From: Gammaproteobacteria bacterium
GTDB taxonomy: Bacteria > Pseudomonadota > Gammaproteobacteria > SZUA-229
Direction: 5' to 3'
DNA length: 64,000 nt
Assembly (NCBI GenBank): GCA_026195255.1
Contig: JAPHSS010000020.1
Coordinates: 176,887 to 240,886, forward strand
The translations under genes were made by a program, and so were the position numbers. Positions 40,536 to 50,367 of the stretch are shown one piece after another; the first letter of the stretch is position 1; each line of letters opens with the position of its first letter. Below the pieces are notes generated by a model. The model did not search any database and was not told the DNA's origin. It worked only from the letters and a program-made list of their open reading frames with translations.

Positions 40536-41306
40536 ATGAATTTAAAATCATTCATTAACATTTTAGTGATTGCCATCGTTACAAGCATTAGCAATACAAA
40601 CCTGGCTCTGGCTAAAGATATTAAATCCATAGATGCAGGTGATACAGAAATAGAGATACGGATATTTCCCGCATCCGGCAATGTTCTATTGTTAGGTTTT
40701 CCCTGTGATGAAGGCAAAAGTATTGCCGAGGAAAAAACTGCCCGTTCTTTAGCTGGTGACGGCATCGAGGTCTGGATGCCCGACATGCTATCAGGTTTTA
40801 TGTTACCCAAAGTACGCAGTAGCTTATCAAACATCACAACAGAAGCTCTGACCAGCCTCATAAATGAAGCAACTAAAACAGGTAAGAAAGTTTATCTAAT
40901 TGCTAGCGGCCCTGATACAGAGCTGGTTTTACGCGGTGCCAGCAACTGGGAATCACTCAAGCAAAACACCTCACTTTCAGGTGCCATACTAATGTTTCCC
41001 CGTTTATTTAAAGAAACACCCGTTCCAGGTAAAGCGCCTGAGTACCAGGACGCTGTAGGTAAAACCAAATTGCCCATTTTATTACTCGAAGGCGAACGCA
41101 CCCCTAACCGCTGGGGAATCAATAGCCTAAGTCATGAATTACAAAAAAATGGTAGCCCGGTCATATCTAAAATAATACCGAATGTAAGGGGTTACTTTTT
41201 CAAACGTCAGGACGCTAATCGGTCAGAAGATGTCGTTACTTCTCAAATGGCCGGATTAATAAAAGTCAGCTTATTTTATTTACAGGAAAACAACACCCAT
41301 GATTAA
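40536..41306 (+). CDS. Exported alpha/beta-hydrolase-like protein, catalytic Ser not evident
   Basis: 256 aa with a signal peptide (INILVIAIVTSISNTNLALA). The fold pattern is alpha/beta-hydrolase-like: GNVLLLGFPCDEGKS, ARSLAGDGIEVWMPDML, KVYLIASGPDTELVLRGA (nucleophile-elbow position), KLPILLLEGERTPN. The elbow has ASGPD instead of GxSxG, so ordinary esterase activity is doubtful. Its end overlaps the TlpA-like gene by 8 bp, so the two are coupled and probably both act in the periplasm. Family name unknown. Confidence 0.65.
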   Translation: MNLKSFINILVIAIVTSISNTNLALAKDIKSIDAGDTEIEIRIFPASGNVLLLGFPCDEGKSIAEEKTARSLAGDGIEVWMPDMLSGFMLPKVRSSLSNITTEALTSLINEATKTGKKVYLIASGPDTELVLRGASNWESLKQNTSLSGAILMFPRLFKETPVPGKAPEYQDAVGKTKLPILLLEGERTPNRWGINSLSHELQKNGSPVISKIIPNVRGYFFKRQDANRSEDVVTSQMAGLIKVSLFYLQENNTHD

Positions 41307-41802
41307 ATCATTATCTTTATTTACGCTTTTATTCTGCTTCACGTTAAATATGCAGGCAGCAAATTTAAAACCATTTACGGCAAATACAGCAACACCCCCA
41401 TTAAAACTAACTGACTTGCAGGGTAAAACCCATGACCTTAAAGACTACAGAGGCCAGGTTGTGCTACTACAATTTTGGGCCACCTATTGCGGCCCCTGCC
41501 GCAAAGAAATGCCTTCAATGAATAATATGATTAAAAAAATGGGGGATACTCCGTTTACAATACTCGCTGTAGACATGGGTGAAACAGAAGCTGAAGTTAA
41601 ACAATTTGTAAAAGAAGTAAAACCAGAATTCAGTATATTGATGGATGAGTCAGGAAAAAGCATTAGTGACTGGCAGGTATTTGCAGCTCCTTCCAATTTC
41701 ATTATCGACCCAACCGGCAAAATTCGCTACACCCTGTTTGGCGGTGTCGAGTGGGACTCGGACGAGATAATTAACAAGTTAAAAGAATTAGCCCCAATTT
41801 AA
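41299..41802 (+). CDS. TlpA/ResA-like thiol-disulfide oxidoreductase
   Basis: 167 aa, signal peptide (LFTLLFCFTLNMQAAN). Thioredoxin fold with FWATYCGPCRKEMPSM, the CxxC site, then ILAVDMGETEAEVKQFV and a cis-Pro block FAAPSNFIIDPTGKI. These enzymes reduce disulfides in the periplasm, often for cytochrome c maturation or copper insertion. Coupled to the hydrolase-like gene and close to the cytochrome c4-like gene, which fits that role. Confidence 0.9.
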   Translation: MIKSLSLFTLLFCFTLNMQAANLKPFTANTATPPLKLTDLQGKTHDLKDYRGQVVLLQFWATYCGPCRKEMPSMNNMIKKMGDTPFTILAVDMGETEAEVKQFVKEVKPEFSILMDESGKSISDWQVFAAPSNFIIDPTGKIRYTLFGGVEWDSDEIINKLKELAPI

Positions 41803-42041
41803 TTTAACAGTCAGCCATTAAGCAGCCATAGATTTAACTATGCCTGCCTGTTATTTAAAAAATAACAACGTTTTTTCATTCAACATATGCGCTGACAAAC
41901 TATCACCTTACATTCGATCTAAATTAAATTTTAAAAACAGACCTTGAGTGTACTTAATTTATATATAAACAATATAAAATAGTTTTGAATTATTAGAAGT
42001 AAGACTGCTACTTATTTTTTAAAATAGCAGCCTGGTTTTGG

Positions 42042-43592
42042 CTAGTTTTTGTATGGCTCAAGCAAAATACTTTTGCCTAACATTTCAGGTGGCTGCTGTA
42101 GCCCCATTAATTGTAAAATAGTAGGCGCTACATTACTTAAACCCATACCGGTATTTAAATGCCAGTTTTCCTGATCAATTACCATGCAGGGCACAGGATA
42201 AACCGTATGTTGTGTATGTGGTTCTCCGGTAACAGGGTCAACCATTTCATCACAGTTGCCATGGTCAGCCGTTAGTAAAACCGAATACTCTTCTTCTACC
42301 GCCACATCTAGCAAACGACCTACCTGTGTATCCATTGCCTCAACCGCTGCGATTACCGCATCACGTTTAGCCGTGTGGCCCACCATATCTCCGTTTGCAA
42401 AGTTAACAACTAAAAAACCATGTTCATGAGACTTTAGCGCCTTAATCACTGCGTCAGCCACCTCTTTTGCGCTCATTTCAGGGCACTCGTCGTATGTAGC
42501 AACCTTAGGTGATGGAATCATCACACGTTCTTCACCAGCCCATTTTTCTTCGCGCCCGCCATTAAAAAAGAAAGTGACGTGTGCATATTTTTCTGTTTCA
42601 GAACAGTGAAACTGTTTGAAACCAGCACGGCTAACAACCGATGCCAGCGTTGTCGTTGGACGCTGTGGTGCAAATGCTATTGGTAATAAAAAATGCGGGT
42701 CGTATTCTGTTAAACAAGTAACAGTCACCGGCTCATAATTACCGCGCTCAAAACCTTCAAATTCATTTTGACTAAGTGCCGCACTTAACTGACGAGGCCG
42801 ATCATTTCTGAAATTGAAAAAGATAACGTTATCGTCTGTTTCAATTTTCTCTGCCTCGGGCAATATGCAGGGCATAATAAATTCATCTGTAATATCTTTA
42901 TTGTATGATGACTCAATAGCATAACGTGCGGCTTCATGCTGTTCACCGTCAAGATTAGCCATGGCTTTAAAGGCAATTTCTGTTCTGTCCCAGCGGTTAT
43001 CACGATCCATAGCATAATAACGCCCACATACAGTAGCTATTGCACCGTTTGCATCTTCCAGCGCATCTTCAAGACCCTGAAGGTAACCCATAGCCGCCAT
43101 AGGTGCTGTATCACGACCATCTGTAATCATATGCACCAGGGGTTTAACTTTGTATGTGGCACACATTGAGATCAGGGCGCATAAATGTTTGGTGTGACTA
43201 TGTACACCACCGTCAGAAACCAGGCCAACCAGATGCATGGGACGCTCATGTTTTACTGAGTCCTCCATTGCTGCAACCAGTGCCGCATTTTCAAAAAACT
43301 CGCCACTTTCTATAGAATCGTCAATGCGTACCAGATCCTGCCTCATTATCGTGCCGCAGCCTAAAGTGAGGTGCCCCACTTCAGAGTTGCCCATCTGCCC
43401 ACTAGGCAAACCCACGGATAGACCAGAGGCATCAAGAGTTATATGTGTGTTTGTAGATAAATATTCATCAAGGCGTGGTGTATTTGCTTCAACAACTGCA
43501 TTATTAATACGGCTTGGATTAACACCAAAACCATCAAGGATTACTAGTACCGTAGGACGGCGAGGGACACTGCGCTTGCGCTTTTCAGCCAT
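42042..43592 (-). CDS. gpmI: 2,3-bisphosphoglycerate-independent phosphoglycerate mutase
   Basis: 516 aa, usual length. TVLVILDGFGVNPSR at the start supplies the first metal ligand. GQMGNSEVGHLTLG at about 65-78 holds the catalytic Ser. HSHTKHL, DGRDTAP, GRYYAMDRDNRWDR and the late TADHGNCDEM metal block are all present. It converts 3-phosphoglycerate to 2-phosphoglycerate in glycolysis. It is minus strand, downstream of the tat genes but separated by ~200 bp with a possible terminator, so probably its own transcript. Confidence 0.97.
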   Translation of the reverse strand: MAEKRKRSVPRRPTVLVILDGFGVNPSRINNAVVEANTPRLDEYLSTNTHITLDASGLSVGLPSGQMGNSEVGHLTLGCGTIMRQDLVRIDDSIESGEFFENAALVAAMEDSVKHERPMHLVGLVSDGGVHSHTKHLCALISMCATYKVKPLVHMITDGRDTAPMAAMGYLQGLEDALEDANGAIATVCGRYYAMDRDNRWDRTEIAFKAMANLDGEQHEAARYAIESSYNKDITDEFIMPCILPEAEKIETDDNVIFFNFRNDRPRQLSAALSQNEFEGFERGNYEPVTVTCLTEYDPHFLLPIAFAPQRPTTTLASVVSRAGFKQFHCSETEKYAHVTFFFNGGREEKWAGEERVMIPSPKVATYDECPEMSAKEVADAVIKALKSHEHGFLVVNFANGDMVGHTAKRDAVIAAVEAMDTQVGRLLDVAVEEEYSVLLTADHGNCDEMVDPVTGEPHTQHTVYPVPCMVIDQENWHLNTGMGLSNVAPTILQLMGLQQPPEMLGKSILLEPYKN

Positions 43593-43687
43593 TACTTTGC
43601 TCTATCTTCTATGTTAGATCTATGTGGTATTTTTGGGCACGAATTATACCTGAAATTTTCATAAAAGTGGGATGAATATCAAACAGA

Positions 43688-43707
43688 AAGCCCGCTAAAT
43701 TGGGCTT
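43688..43707 (-). terminator. Weak terminator after tatC
   Basis: On the minus strand AAGCCC-AATTTAGC-GGGCTT is followed by TCTGTTTG. Short stem and imperfect T-run, 85 bp after the tatC stop. Confidence 0.4.
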
Positions 43708-43791
43708 ACAGCCACATTTATGCTGATTTCATACCAGGTGGCGAATATTTACTGCCGTCATAACCCCTGATAAGCCATAACAGGGCCTGAT

Positions 43792-44679
43792 TTATAACCT
43801 GGGCCCATTATCCTCTTCCGCTTCTGCACGGTCTAACTCAGCCTCCATATCTTCTTCAGATAATGGCTGATACGCCTCATCTTCAACATCTTTCTTTTTA
43901 AGAGCACGAGATAGCAATAGACCAATCTCAAATAAAAGCCACATGGGTATGGCTAACATAATCTGTGATGCGGGGTCTGGTGGTGTTAACAGCATACCAA
44001 AAATGAATGCCCCGACAATGATATAAGGTCTTTTTTCTGACAGGCTTTTCGGTGTTGTTACACCCCCTAAAACCAGCAAAATTGTTGCAATTGGTACCTC
44101 AAAGGCAATACCAAATGCGAAAAACATTTTTAAGGTGAAATCGAGATAATAAGTAATATCAGGGGCGTGCGTTACTCCGCCTATTGCCATTGACATCATA
44201 AAGGTAAATACATTGGGCAAAACGACAAAGTAGGCAAAGACAATGCCTACATAAAACAAAATCGCACTGGAAACAATTAAGGGTATGGCCAGTTTTTTTT
44301 CATGTTTGTAAAGCCCCGGTGCAATAAACGCCCAGGCCTGAAATATCAAATATGGAAAAGCGGCAAAAATTGACATAATAAATGCCAGTTTTAAGGGTGT
44401 TAAAAAAGGCGAGATAACACCGGTGGCAATCATCGTTCCACCTTCAGGCAAATTATTAACCAGAGGCAAGGCAAGAATGTGATATATATCATTTGCAAAA
44501 GGAAATGCGCATAGAAAAATCAATATGACAACTACTACACTACGCAATAAACGATCACGTAATTCCATCAGATGCCCTATAAAACCAAGCTCCTGATTTT
44601 CTTTATTCCCTAATTCTTTTTCTTCTGTTTTATTTTTCTTCTGATCACTCACAGGAGTATCACTTGATGAATCACTCAT
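43792..44679 (-). CDS. tatC: Sec-independent protein translocase TatC
   Basis: 295 aa with six membrane segments. The N-terminal LGFIGHLMELRDRLLRS contains the Tat signal-binding HLxELR motif. FGIAFEVPIA in TM4 and the GMLLTPPDP loop are typical. TatC recognises twin-arginine signal peptides and recruits TatA. The N-terminal ~25 residues and the last ~25 are charged extensions. It overlaps tatB by 4 bp. It is the last gene of the his-tat cluster. Confidence 0.97.
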   Translation of the reverse strand: MSDSSSDTPVSDQKKNKTEEKELGNKENQELGFIGHLMELRDRLLRSVVVVILIFLCAFPFANDIYHILALPLVNNLPEGGTMIATGVISPFLTPLKLAFIMSIFAAFPYLIFQAWAFIAPGLYKHEKKLAIPLIVSSAILFYVGIVFAYFVVLPNVFTFMMSMAIGGVTHAPDITYYLDFTLKMFFAFGIAFEVPIATILLVLGGVTTPKSLSEKRPYIIVGAFIFGMLLTPPDPASQIMLAIPMWLLFEIGLLLSRALKKKDVEDEAYQPLSEEDMEAELDRAEAEEDNGPRL

Positions 44680-45155
44680 TGCGCCTTATCACTCACTGCA
44701 CTTTCAGGTGACCGTGTTTTATTAGAATCAACTGTATCTGCAGACTTAGAGTCGACTTCATCATCCCGCAGAGTACTATCATTATCTTCTTCAATAATGT
44801 CATACTGGGGTTCATTTGGCTTTATTTCTTCTTCTAAACTCATAGGTTCAGGCGATGTGCCCGGGTCTTCTTTATCATCAAACTGATTATGATATTCTGA
44901 ATTTATATAATCATCCGCATCCGTTATTTTACTTTGCAACTCACGAATTTGAACTTCCTGATTATGTAACAGGCGTTTTACTTCTGTGCTATCAAACTCT
45001 GCCTCAACCTGAGACTTCATGCCTTCAACATAACGCCGCGCTTTACCAAACCAGTAACCTACTTTTTGCGCAGCCCTGGGCAGGCGCTCCGGGCCAAGCA
45101 CCAGAAGACCGAGCACCATGATTACGAGCAATTCTAAAAAGCCAACATCAAACAT
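44676..45155 (-). CDS. tatB: Twin-arginine translocase subunit TatB
   Basis: 159 aa. MFDVGFLELLVIMVLGLLVLGPERLPRAAQKVG: a short N-terminal membrane helix with Glu and the conserved GPERLP hinge, then an amphipathic helix. The C-terminal ~90 residues are acidic and disordered (EEIKPNEPQYD...), as usual. TatB with TatC binds precursor proteins. It starts 20 bp after tatA. Confidence 0.95.
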   Translation of the reverse strand: MFDVGFLELLVIMVLGLLVLGPERLPRAAQKVGYWFGKARRYVEGMKSQVEAEFDSTEVKRLLHNQEVQIRELQSKITDADDYINSEYHNQFDDKEDPGTSPEPMSLEEEIKPNEPQYDIIEEDNDSTLRDDEVDSKSADTVDSNKTRSPESAVSDKAQ

Positions 45156-45175
45156 TTAATTTAAATCTTTATATT

Positions 45176-45397
45176 TTATGCTTGATCTTTATCTTTGCTG
45201 GTTACTTCAGCATCGATCACATTTTTATCTTTACTCTCAAGACCCGCATCAGCGTCTTTTTCACCGTTTTTCATTGCTTTTTTAAAACTATTAATTGCTG
45301 AACCCATGTCGCCACCGATATTACGCAATTTTTTTGTTCCAAATAATAAAATAACAATGCCTAAAACTATGGCTAACTGCCAGATACTAAAACCCAT
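45176..45397 (-). CDS. tatA: Twin-arginine translocase subunit TatA
   Basis: 73 aa. [42 protein letters not shown] has the single helix, the FGTKKLR hinge and the amphipathic helix of TatA, which forms the translocation pore. A short charged tail follows. It is 36 bp downstream of hisE, part of the same cluster. Confidence 0.97.
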   Translation of the reverse strand: MGFSIWQLAIVLGIVILLFGTKKLRNIGGDMGSAINSFKKAMKNGEKDADAGLESKDKNVIDAEVTSKDKDQA

Positions 45398-45433
45398 CTC
45401 TAATTCCTCTCATACAACATTATAATAATTAAT

Positions 45434-45754
45434 TTATTTTTCAGCTCTTGAGGCTTTTTCCTCAAGACCCGATAAACCAAATCGCCTGGCCAACTCATTT
45501 AAAACATCCTCAGGTTTTAAACCCTGATGTGCTAGTAATACCATGGTATGAAACCATAAGTCAGCAGTTTCATAAATTATTTGATCTGCATTACCATCTT
45601 TTGCAGCCATTACGGTCTCTGTCGCTTCTTCACCGATTTTTTTTAATATAGAATCAAGCCCCTTATCATAGAGCTTCGCTACATACGATGAGTCTGGAGC
45701 TGCCTGTTTACGCTCTTCAAGCACTTCTGCCAATTTTGTTAATACGTCACTCAT
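45434..45754 (-). CDS. hisE: Phosphoribosyl-ATP pyrophosphohydrolase
   Basis: 106 aa. [32 protein letters not shown] holds the EExxE metal motif of the MazG-like HisE fold. It removes pyrophosphate from PR-ATP, step 2 of histidine synthesis. Separate from hisI here (not a hisIE fusion), with 16 bp between them. Confidence 0.96.
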   Translation of the reverse strand: MSDVLTKLAEVLEERKQAAPDSSYVAKLYDKGLDSILKKIGEEATETVMAAKDGNADQIIYETADLWFHTMVLLAHQGLKPEDVLNELARRFGLSGLEEKASRAEK

Positions 45755-45770
45755 GGTTTAATACCGTTAC

Positions 45771-46154
45771 CTAATAGATATCTTCAGGGTCTTTAATGAC
45801 TTCATCAACAGTAACCCATTCACCATTTTGAAATTCACGATAAAAACAGCTTTCTCTACCTGTATGACAGGCAATACCACCTGTTTGCTCAATTTTCATA
45901 GTAATTACATCACCGTCACAATCTAAACGCAGTGACTTCACCTTCTGGGTGTGACCTGACTCTTCACCTTTATGCCACAACTTCTGCCGTGAACGCGAAT
46001 AATATACCGCCTCACCTTTTTCAACCGTTAAACTCAGGGATTCTCTGTTCATCCAGGCAAACATTAAAACCCGACCGGTCTCCGCATCCTGTGCAATAGC
46101 CGGCACCAGCCCGTCATCAGTCCATTTTATTTGCTCTAACCAGTCTTTATTCAT
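45771..46154 (-). CDS. hisI: Phosphoribosyl-AMP cyclohydrolase
   Basis: 127 aa. Signature blocks [32 protein letters not shown] (metal-binding Asp/Cys) and [11 protein letters not shown] are all present. It opens the adenine ring of PR-AMP, step 3 of histidine synthesis; zinc and magnesium enzyme. It follows hisF by 83 bp. Confidence 0.96.
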   Translation of the reverse strand: MNKDWLEQIKWTDDGLVPAIAQDAETGRVLMFAWMNRESLSLTVEKGEAVYYSRSRQKLWHKGEESGHTQKVKSLRLDCDGDVITMKIEQTGGIACHTGRESCFYREFQNGEWVTVDEVIKDPEDIY

Positions 46155-46237
46155 CAGATTATTTTAACATAGGTAGGATTTAACTGCTTTTGACTAATCA
46201 ATTACACTGAAAATAACCAATAAGTAAGCATTAGATA

Positions 46238-47011
46238 TTATAGACGAACCTCTATTCCCTTACTCGCCATATGCCGTTTAGCCTGTTCTACCGAATATTC
46301 AGCAAAATGGAAAATACTGGCTGCCAGTACGGCATCCGCTTTGCCCTTTGTTACACCGTCAACCAGATGATCCAGGTTGCCCACACCACCGGAGGCTATG
46401 ACTGGAACATTCACAGCATCGCTAATAGCCGCTGTTAACTCAAGATCAAAACCAATTTTGGTTCCGTCACGATCCATGCTGGTTAGTAAAATTTCACCTG
46501 CACCGAAGTCTGCCATTTTAATAGCCCATTCTATTGCATCTATGCCCGTTGGTTTACGGCCACCGTGAGTAAAGATTTCCCAGCGATTTTTTTCGCCTTC
46601 TGTGCTTACTTTTTTTGCATCAATCGCAACAACAATACATTGCGAGCCAACTCTTTCGCTCGCCTCTTTAACAAATTCAGGATTAAACACCGCCGCCGTA
46701 TTAATGGCTACTTTATCGGCACCAGCATTTAACATGCGACGAACATCTTTAACTTCACGAATACCACCGCCCACTGTTAAGGGAATAAAAACCTGTTCGG
46801 CTACTTTCTCAACAACATGCACAATGGTTTCTCTGTCGTCAGAGCTGGCGGTAATATCTAAAAATGTTATTTCGTCTGCGCCTTCACGGTCGTAACGACG
46901 GGCTACTTCAACAGGATCACCAGCATCGCGAATGTCGACAAATTGCACGCCTTTAACAACGCGGCCATTTTTAACATCAAGACAGGGGATTATTCTTTTT
47001 GCAAGTGACAT
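46238..47011 (-). CDS. hisF: Imidazole glycerol phosphate synthase cyclase subunit
   Basis: 257 aa TIM barrel. [16 protein letters not shown] at the start with catalytic Asp, TVGGGIREV phosphate-binding loop, and [18 protein letters not shown] with the second catalytic Asp. It works with HisH to make imidazole glycerol phosphate and AICAR. It lies 37 bp after hisA. Confidence 0.97.
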   Translation of the reverse strand: MSLAKRIIPCLDVKNGRVVKGVQFVDIRDAGDPVEVARRYDREGADEITFLDITASSDDRETIVHVVEKVAEQVFIPLTVGGGIREVKDVRRMLNAGADKVAINTAAVFNPEFVKEASERVGSQCIVVAIDAKKVSTEGEKNRWEIFTHGGRKPTGIDAIEWAIKMADFGAGEILLTSMDRDGTKIGFDLELTAAISDAVNVPVIASGGVGNLDHLVDGVTKGKADAVLAASIFHFAEYSVEQAKRHMASKGIEVRL

Positions 47012-47048
47012 AAGACTTCTTTCTCATTATTCAAAAGGGTGTTATTTA

Positions 47049-47783
47049 TTATTTCTGCTCATCTGCCCATTTTTGCGCAGTGGCAAAATCTAATGTCCCC
47101 TCATAAATTGCACGTCCGGTAATCGCCCCCATAATGCCTTCGTCTTCAACTTTCGTCAGGGCTTTTATATCATCCATATTTGTAATACCACCTGATGCAA
47201 TAACGGGTATATGTATTGCCTGTGCTAATTTTACCGTCGCTTCAACATTAACACCCTGCATCATGCCATCTCTGGAGATATCAGTATAAATAATTGATTC
47301 AACACCATCTTCTTCAAAACGCTGTGCCATATCTAACACATCGTGACGTGTCACTTTCGACCAGCCCTCTGTCGCTACCTTGCCATCTTTAGCATCTAAA
47401 CCAACAATAATGTGACCGGGAAATCCGGCACAAATTTCACTAATAAAGTGCGGATCGGTTACCGCTTTTGTGCCAATAATGACATAACTTACACCCGCAT
47501 CCAGGTACGCTTCAATGGTTTTTTCATCACGAATACCACCACCAATTTGTACCGGCACATCGGGATAGGTTTCTACTATCTGATGAACAACCTCTGCGTT
47601 TACCGGTTTACCTTCAAATGCACCATTCAGGTCAACCAGGTGTAAACGACGACAACCTGCTTCAACCCATTTGCCAGCCATTGCGACCGGGTCATCAGAA
47701 AACACGGTATTATCTTCCATAATTCCCTGACGTAAACGAACACAATGCCCATCTTTTAGATCAATGGCGGGTATCAGTAACAT
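47049..47783 (-). CDS. hisA: ProFAR isomerase
   Basis: 244 aa TIM barrel related to His[20 protein letters not shown] carries the catalytic Asp8-type residue, QIGGGIRDE binds phosphate, and [14 protein letters not shown] carries the second Asp. It converts ProFAR to PRFAR (step 4). Normal length and intact. Confidence 0.97.
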   Translation of the reverse strand: MLLIPAIDLKDGHCVRLRQGIMEDNTVFSDDPVAMAGKWVEAGCRRLHLVDLNGAFEGKPVNAEVVHQIVETYPDVPVQIGGGIRDEKTIEAYLDAGVSYVIIGTKAVTDPHFISEICAGFPGHIIVGLDAKDGKVATEGWSKVTRHDVLDMAQRFEEDGVESIIYTDISRDGMMQGVNVEATVKLAQAIHIPVIASGGITNMDDIKALTKVEDEGIMGAITGRAIYEGTLDFATAQKWADEQK

Positions 47784-47874
47784 ATTATTTTTTCACCTTA
47801 ATTATTAATAAAAATTTTCAAATATTTCTACATAAAGAAAAGTTACTAAACTTTTCCAGACTTAACAAATGTTT

Positions 47875-48516
47875 TTAATCACCATTCCATAGCGTGAAAT
47901 TTTTCAACAACTGCAAACCATCCTGCGCGCTCTTTTCAGGATGACACTGCACAGCAAAAACATTATCTTTAGCAATTGCCGATACAAAATTTATCCCATA
48001 ATCGCAGGTAGCGGCCACCAGGCTTTTATCTTCTGGATCCATATAATAACTATGTACAAAATAAAAACGACTGTGGTTTTTTATGTTTTGCCATAAAGGA
48101 TGATCAATAGTCTGATCTACATTATTCCAGCCCATATGCGGAATTTTTAATTTTTCATTCTGCTCGCCTTTTAAATCATTACCAAAAAAACGAACATTTC
48201 CCGCATACAACCCCAGGCACTCTATACCTTCATTCTCCTCACTGTGATTTAGCAAAATCTGCATACCCATGCAAATACCAAGAAAGGGTTTTTCTTTGGC
48301 TGAATTTAAAACCACCTGAGTTAATTCACGATCTTCTAATTCACGCATACAGTCGCGGGCAGCTCCCTGACCGGGAAATACCACACGATCTGCATTCGCA
48401 ATTTCACTTGCATCGGACGAAATAATAACACTTTGATCAGGTGCCACATGCTCAACAGCCTTGGCAACGGAACGTAAATTACCCATGCCATAATCAATAA
48501 CCACTATTTGCGCCAC
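47875..48516 (-). CDS. hisH: Imidazole glycerol phosphate synthase glutaminase subunit
   Basis: 213 aa class I glutamine amidotransferase. Oxyanion loop VFPGQGAARD, nucleophile PFLGICMGMQIL, and the VQCHPEKSAQDG His-Glu block complete the triad. It supplies ammonia to HisF. Its ATG shares one base with the hisB stop. It is 91 bp before hisA. Confidence 0.97.
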   Translation of the reverse strand: MAQIVVIDYGMGNLRSVAKAVEHVAPDQSVIISSDASEIANADRVVFPGQGAARDCMRELEDRELTQVVLNSAKEKPFLGICMGMQILLNHSEENEGIECLGLYAGNVRFFGNDLKGEQNEKLKIPHMGWNNVDQTIDHPLWQNIKNHSRFYFVHSYYMDPEDKSLVAATCDYGINFVSAIAKDNVFAVQCHPEKSAQDGLQLLKNFTLWNGD

Positions 48517-49109
48517 TACAAACTACCTTTAGTTGAAGGCATTACCCCTTGCATTCGAGGATCTTCTTCCAGAGCCATACGCAACGCGCGACCAAATGCT
48601 TTAAAAATAGTTTCTGCAACGTGATGTGCGTTACGGCCACGAATAGAATCAATGTGTAGTGTTACTTTAGCGTGATTAGCGAAACCCTGAAAGAATTCGA
48701 AAAACAGGTCGACATCAAAACCACCGATACTGGCTCGCGGGAACTCAACAGGCATCTCAAGACCAGGGCGACCTGAAAAATCGATGACCACACGTGACAA
48801 TGCTTCATCCAGAGGCACATAAGCATGACCATATCGACGAATACCTTTTTTGTCACCTACCGCTTTATCAAAGGCCTGACCCAAAGTAATGCCAATATCT
48901 TCTACCGTATGGTGCGCATCAATATGCAGGTCACCTTTAGCCTGAATTTTTAAATCAACCAGGCCATGACGGGCCACCTGATCGAGCATATGGTCAAGGA
49001 AAGGTACACCGGTATTAAATTCGGACTGCCCACTACCATCTATATTAATTTCAGCAGTGATTTGAGTTTCCAGTGTGTCGCGAGCGATTTTCGCAGTGCG
49101 ATCAGTCAT
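48516..49109 (-). CDS. hisB: Imidazoleglycerol-phosphate dehydratase
   Basis: 197 aa, the single-domain HisB form (no phosphatase fusion). The duplicated metal motifs are seen in [13 protein letters not shown] with [13 protein letters not shown], and [10 protein letters not shown] with [15 protein letters not shown] 9 nt before the ATG. First his gene of this cluster; hisG, hisD and hisC are not in the window. Confidence 0.97.
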   Translation of the reverse strand: MTDRTAKIARDTLETQITAEINIDGSGQSEFNTGVPFLDHMLDQVARHGLVDLKIQAKGDLHIDAHHTVEDIGITLGQAFDKAVGDKKGIRRYGHAYVPLDEALSRVVIDFSGRPGLEMPVEFPRASIGGFDVDLFFEFFQGFANHAKVTLHIDSIRGRNAHHVAETIFKAFGRALRMALEEDPRMQGVMPSTKGSL

Positions 49110-49194
49110 TTACTTAGTTCTCCAGCGGGTAAACGGTTAAAGCTTATAGGATACACTGTAATATAGGTGGGGAAAATAGCTTATTATTCGACGC

Positions 49195-49231
49195 AAAAAA
49201 TAAGGCCGGCCCCCTTGCAGGGGCCGGCCTT
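49195..49231 (-). terminator. Strong rho-independent terminator
   Basis: AAGGCCGGCCCC-CTTGCA-GGGGCCGGCCTT, a perfect 12-bp stem, with an ATTTTTT run on the minus-strand side. It ends the transcript of the small membrane gene at 49252 before hisB. Confidence 0.9.
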
Positions 49232-49251
49232 GCTAATCTATTAACTTAAAT

Positions 49252-49518
49252 CTATTTTATCGTATTATGCATATTGTATTTCAAACGTGAAAAGTAACAG
49301 TTCAGGAAGGTTGACGCTGAGAAACCTAACCACAAAAAGCCAAAACTAAACGCATACGCCTGAATACGGAATACACTCTCATCAACATCTAACATCATCG
49401 CAACGGCAATATCAGCCGGATCGATAAAAGTAAACAGTAGAAATACCAGGCCACCAACAACTAAAGCATTAGTCCATAAAAAAGAAATTACACATTTACA
49501 ACTCGGCGCATCACCCAT
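49252..49518 (-). CDS. Small membrane protein, hypothetical, under a likely FNR site
   Basis: 88 aa from the ATG at 49518, 5 nt after GGGGG; the track start 49530 is a TTG without SD. Two hydrophobic segments, about 11-34 and 52-73, and an N-terminal CKC motif (GDAPSCKCVISFLW). No family recognised. It is a single-gene unit with a strong terminator after it and an exact FNR box 83 bp before it, so expression under low oxygen is likely. A role in respiration or redox sensing is inference. Confidence 0.65.
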   Translation of the reverse strand: MGDAPSCKCVISFLWTNALVVGGLVFLLFTFIDPADIAVAMMLDVDESVFRIQAYAFSFGFLWLGFSASTFLNCYFSRLKYNMHNTIK

Positions 49519-49600
49519 AAAAACCCCCAAATTCTTTATTGTTCATTTTAAGTACTGCTTAAGACTCAACCATTTCAGTCAGGAGTCACCTACAAGCACA

Positions 49601-49614
49601 TTGATTTGGATCAA
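49601..49614. promoter_or_regulatory. Exact FNR/ANR-type binding site
   Basis: TTGAT-TTGG-ATCAA matches the FNR consensus TTGAT-N4-ATCAA at all ten positions. It is 83 bp upstream of the small membrane gene's ATG. The rest of the 399-bp spacer (49519-49929) has no gene. Confidence 0.7.
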
Positions 49615-49929
49615 TTAGACTTCAACAATATTAAGCTGTCAACCCTGTATTTCTAATTAATTCTATTTATATTTAGTTTCTGCGAGACTGGCTACTTATA
49701 AATATAATTTATAAAAACAGCATGCCAATACAATACGCTTATAGGCCTCAGTGTCGCCCTTTGTCACAATGCATGCCACTATATAAAAAAACTATTTTTA
49801 AACATTAACTTACGATAATTCTTATGATTTACTGACTTAAAACTAGAATTTATATTGCACTAATTTTTCAAGTGTTTGTGGTCGATGGCATGTTGGGTTT
49901 GCCCCGCATCAACCAGTGATAGATTTATT

Positions 49930-50367
49930 TTATACCTGCAACCAAAATGTTACTGGCCCATCATTTAACAAGCTGACCTTCATATCTGCAGCAAATTCTC
50001 CCGACTGCAACTGGCCCATTTCCTTTTCACATTGGTTTGAAACATAATTAAACCAGTACTCAGCCTCTTTCGGTAATGCCGCACTGGAAAAACTCGGCCG
50101 CATACCGTTTTTCGTATCTGCAGCAAGCGTAAACTGTGGCACCAGTAACAACTCACCCTTTATATCTCGCAAACTTAAGTTCATCTTTCCCTCAGCATCT
50201 TCAAAGACGCGGTATCCCAACATTTTATGGATGAGCTTATCTGCTTTTATCTGATCATCCTGCTTTTCAATACCCAGCAATACCAGCAAACCCTGATCAA
50301 TACGCGCAATTTCAGATTCAGACACGGAAACACTCGCATGACTAACTCTTTGAATTAATGCGATCAT
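49930..50367 (-). CDS. dtd: D-aminoacyl-tRNA deacylase
   Basis: 145 aa, the family length. [15 protein letters not shown] start, [22 protein letters not shown] in the middle (the SQFTL-type motif, here PQFTL) and the C-terminal [10 protein letters not shown] block that forms the active pocket. It removes D-amino acids and mischarged Gly from tRNA. The ATG overlaps the pip stop (4 bp). Confidence 0.96.
   Translation of the reverse strand: MIALIQRVSHASVSVSESEIARIDQGLLVLLGIEKQDDQIKADKLIHKMLGYRVFEDAEGKMNLSLRDIKGELLLVPQFTLAADTKNGMRPSFSSAALPKEAEYWFNYVSNQCEKEMGQLQSGEFAADMKVSLLNDGPVTFWLQV

Noticed and set aside
42006-42031. Possible terminator CTGCTA...TAGCAG after gpmI
   Set aside because: Only a 6-bp AT-rich stem, no clean T-run on the minus strand; too weak to list.
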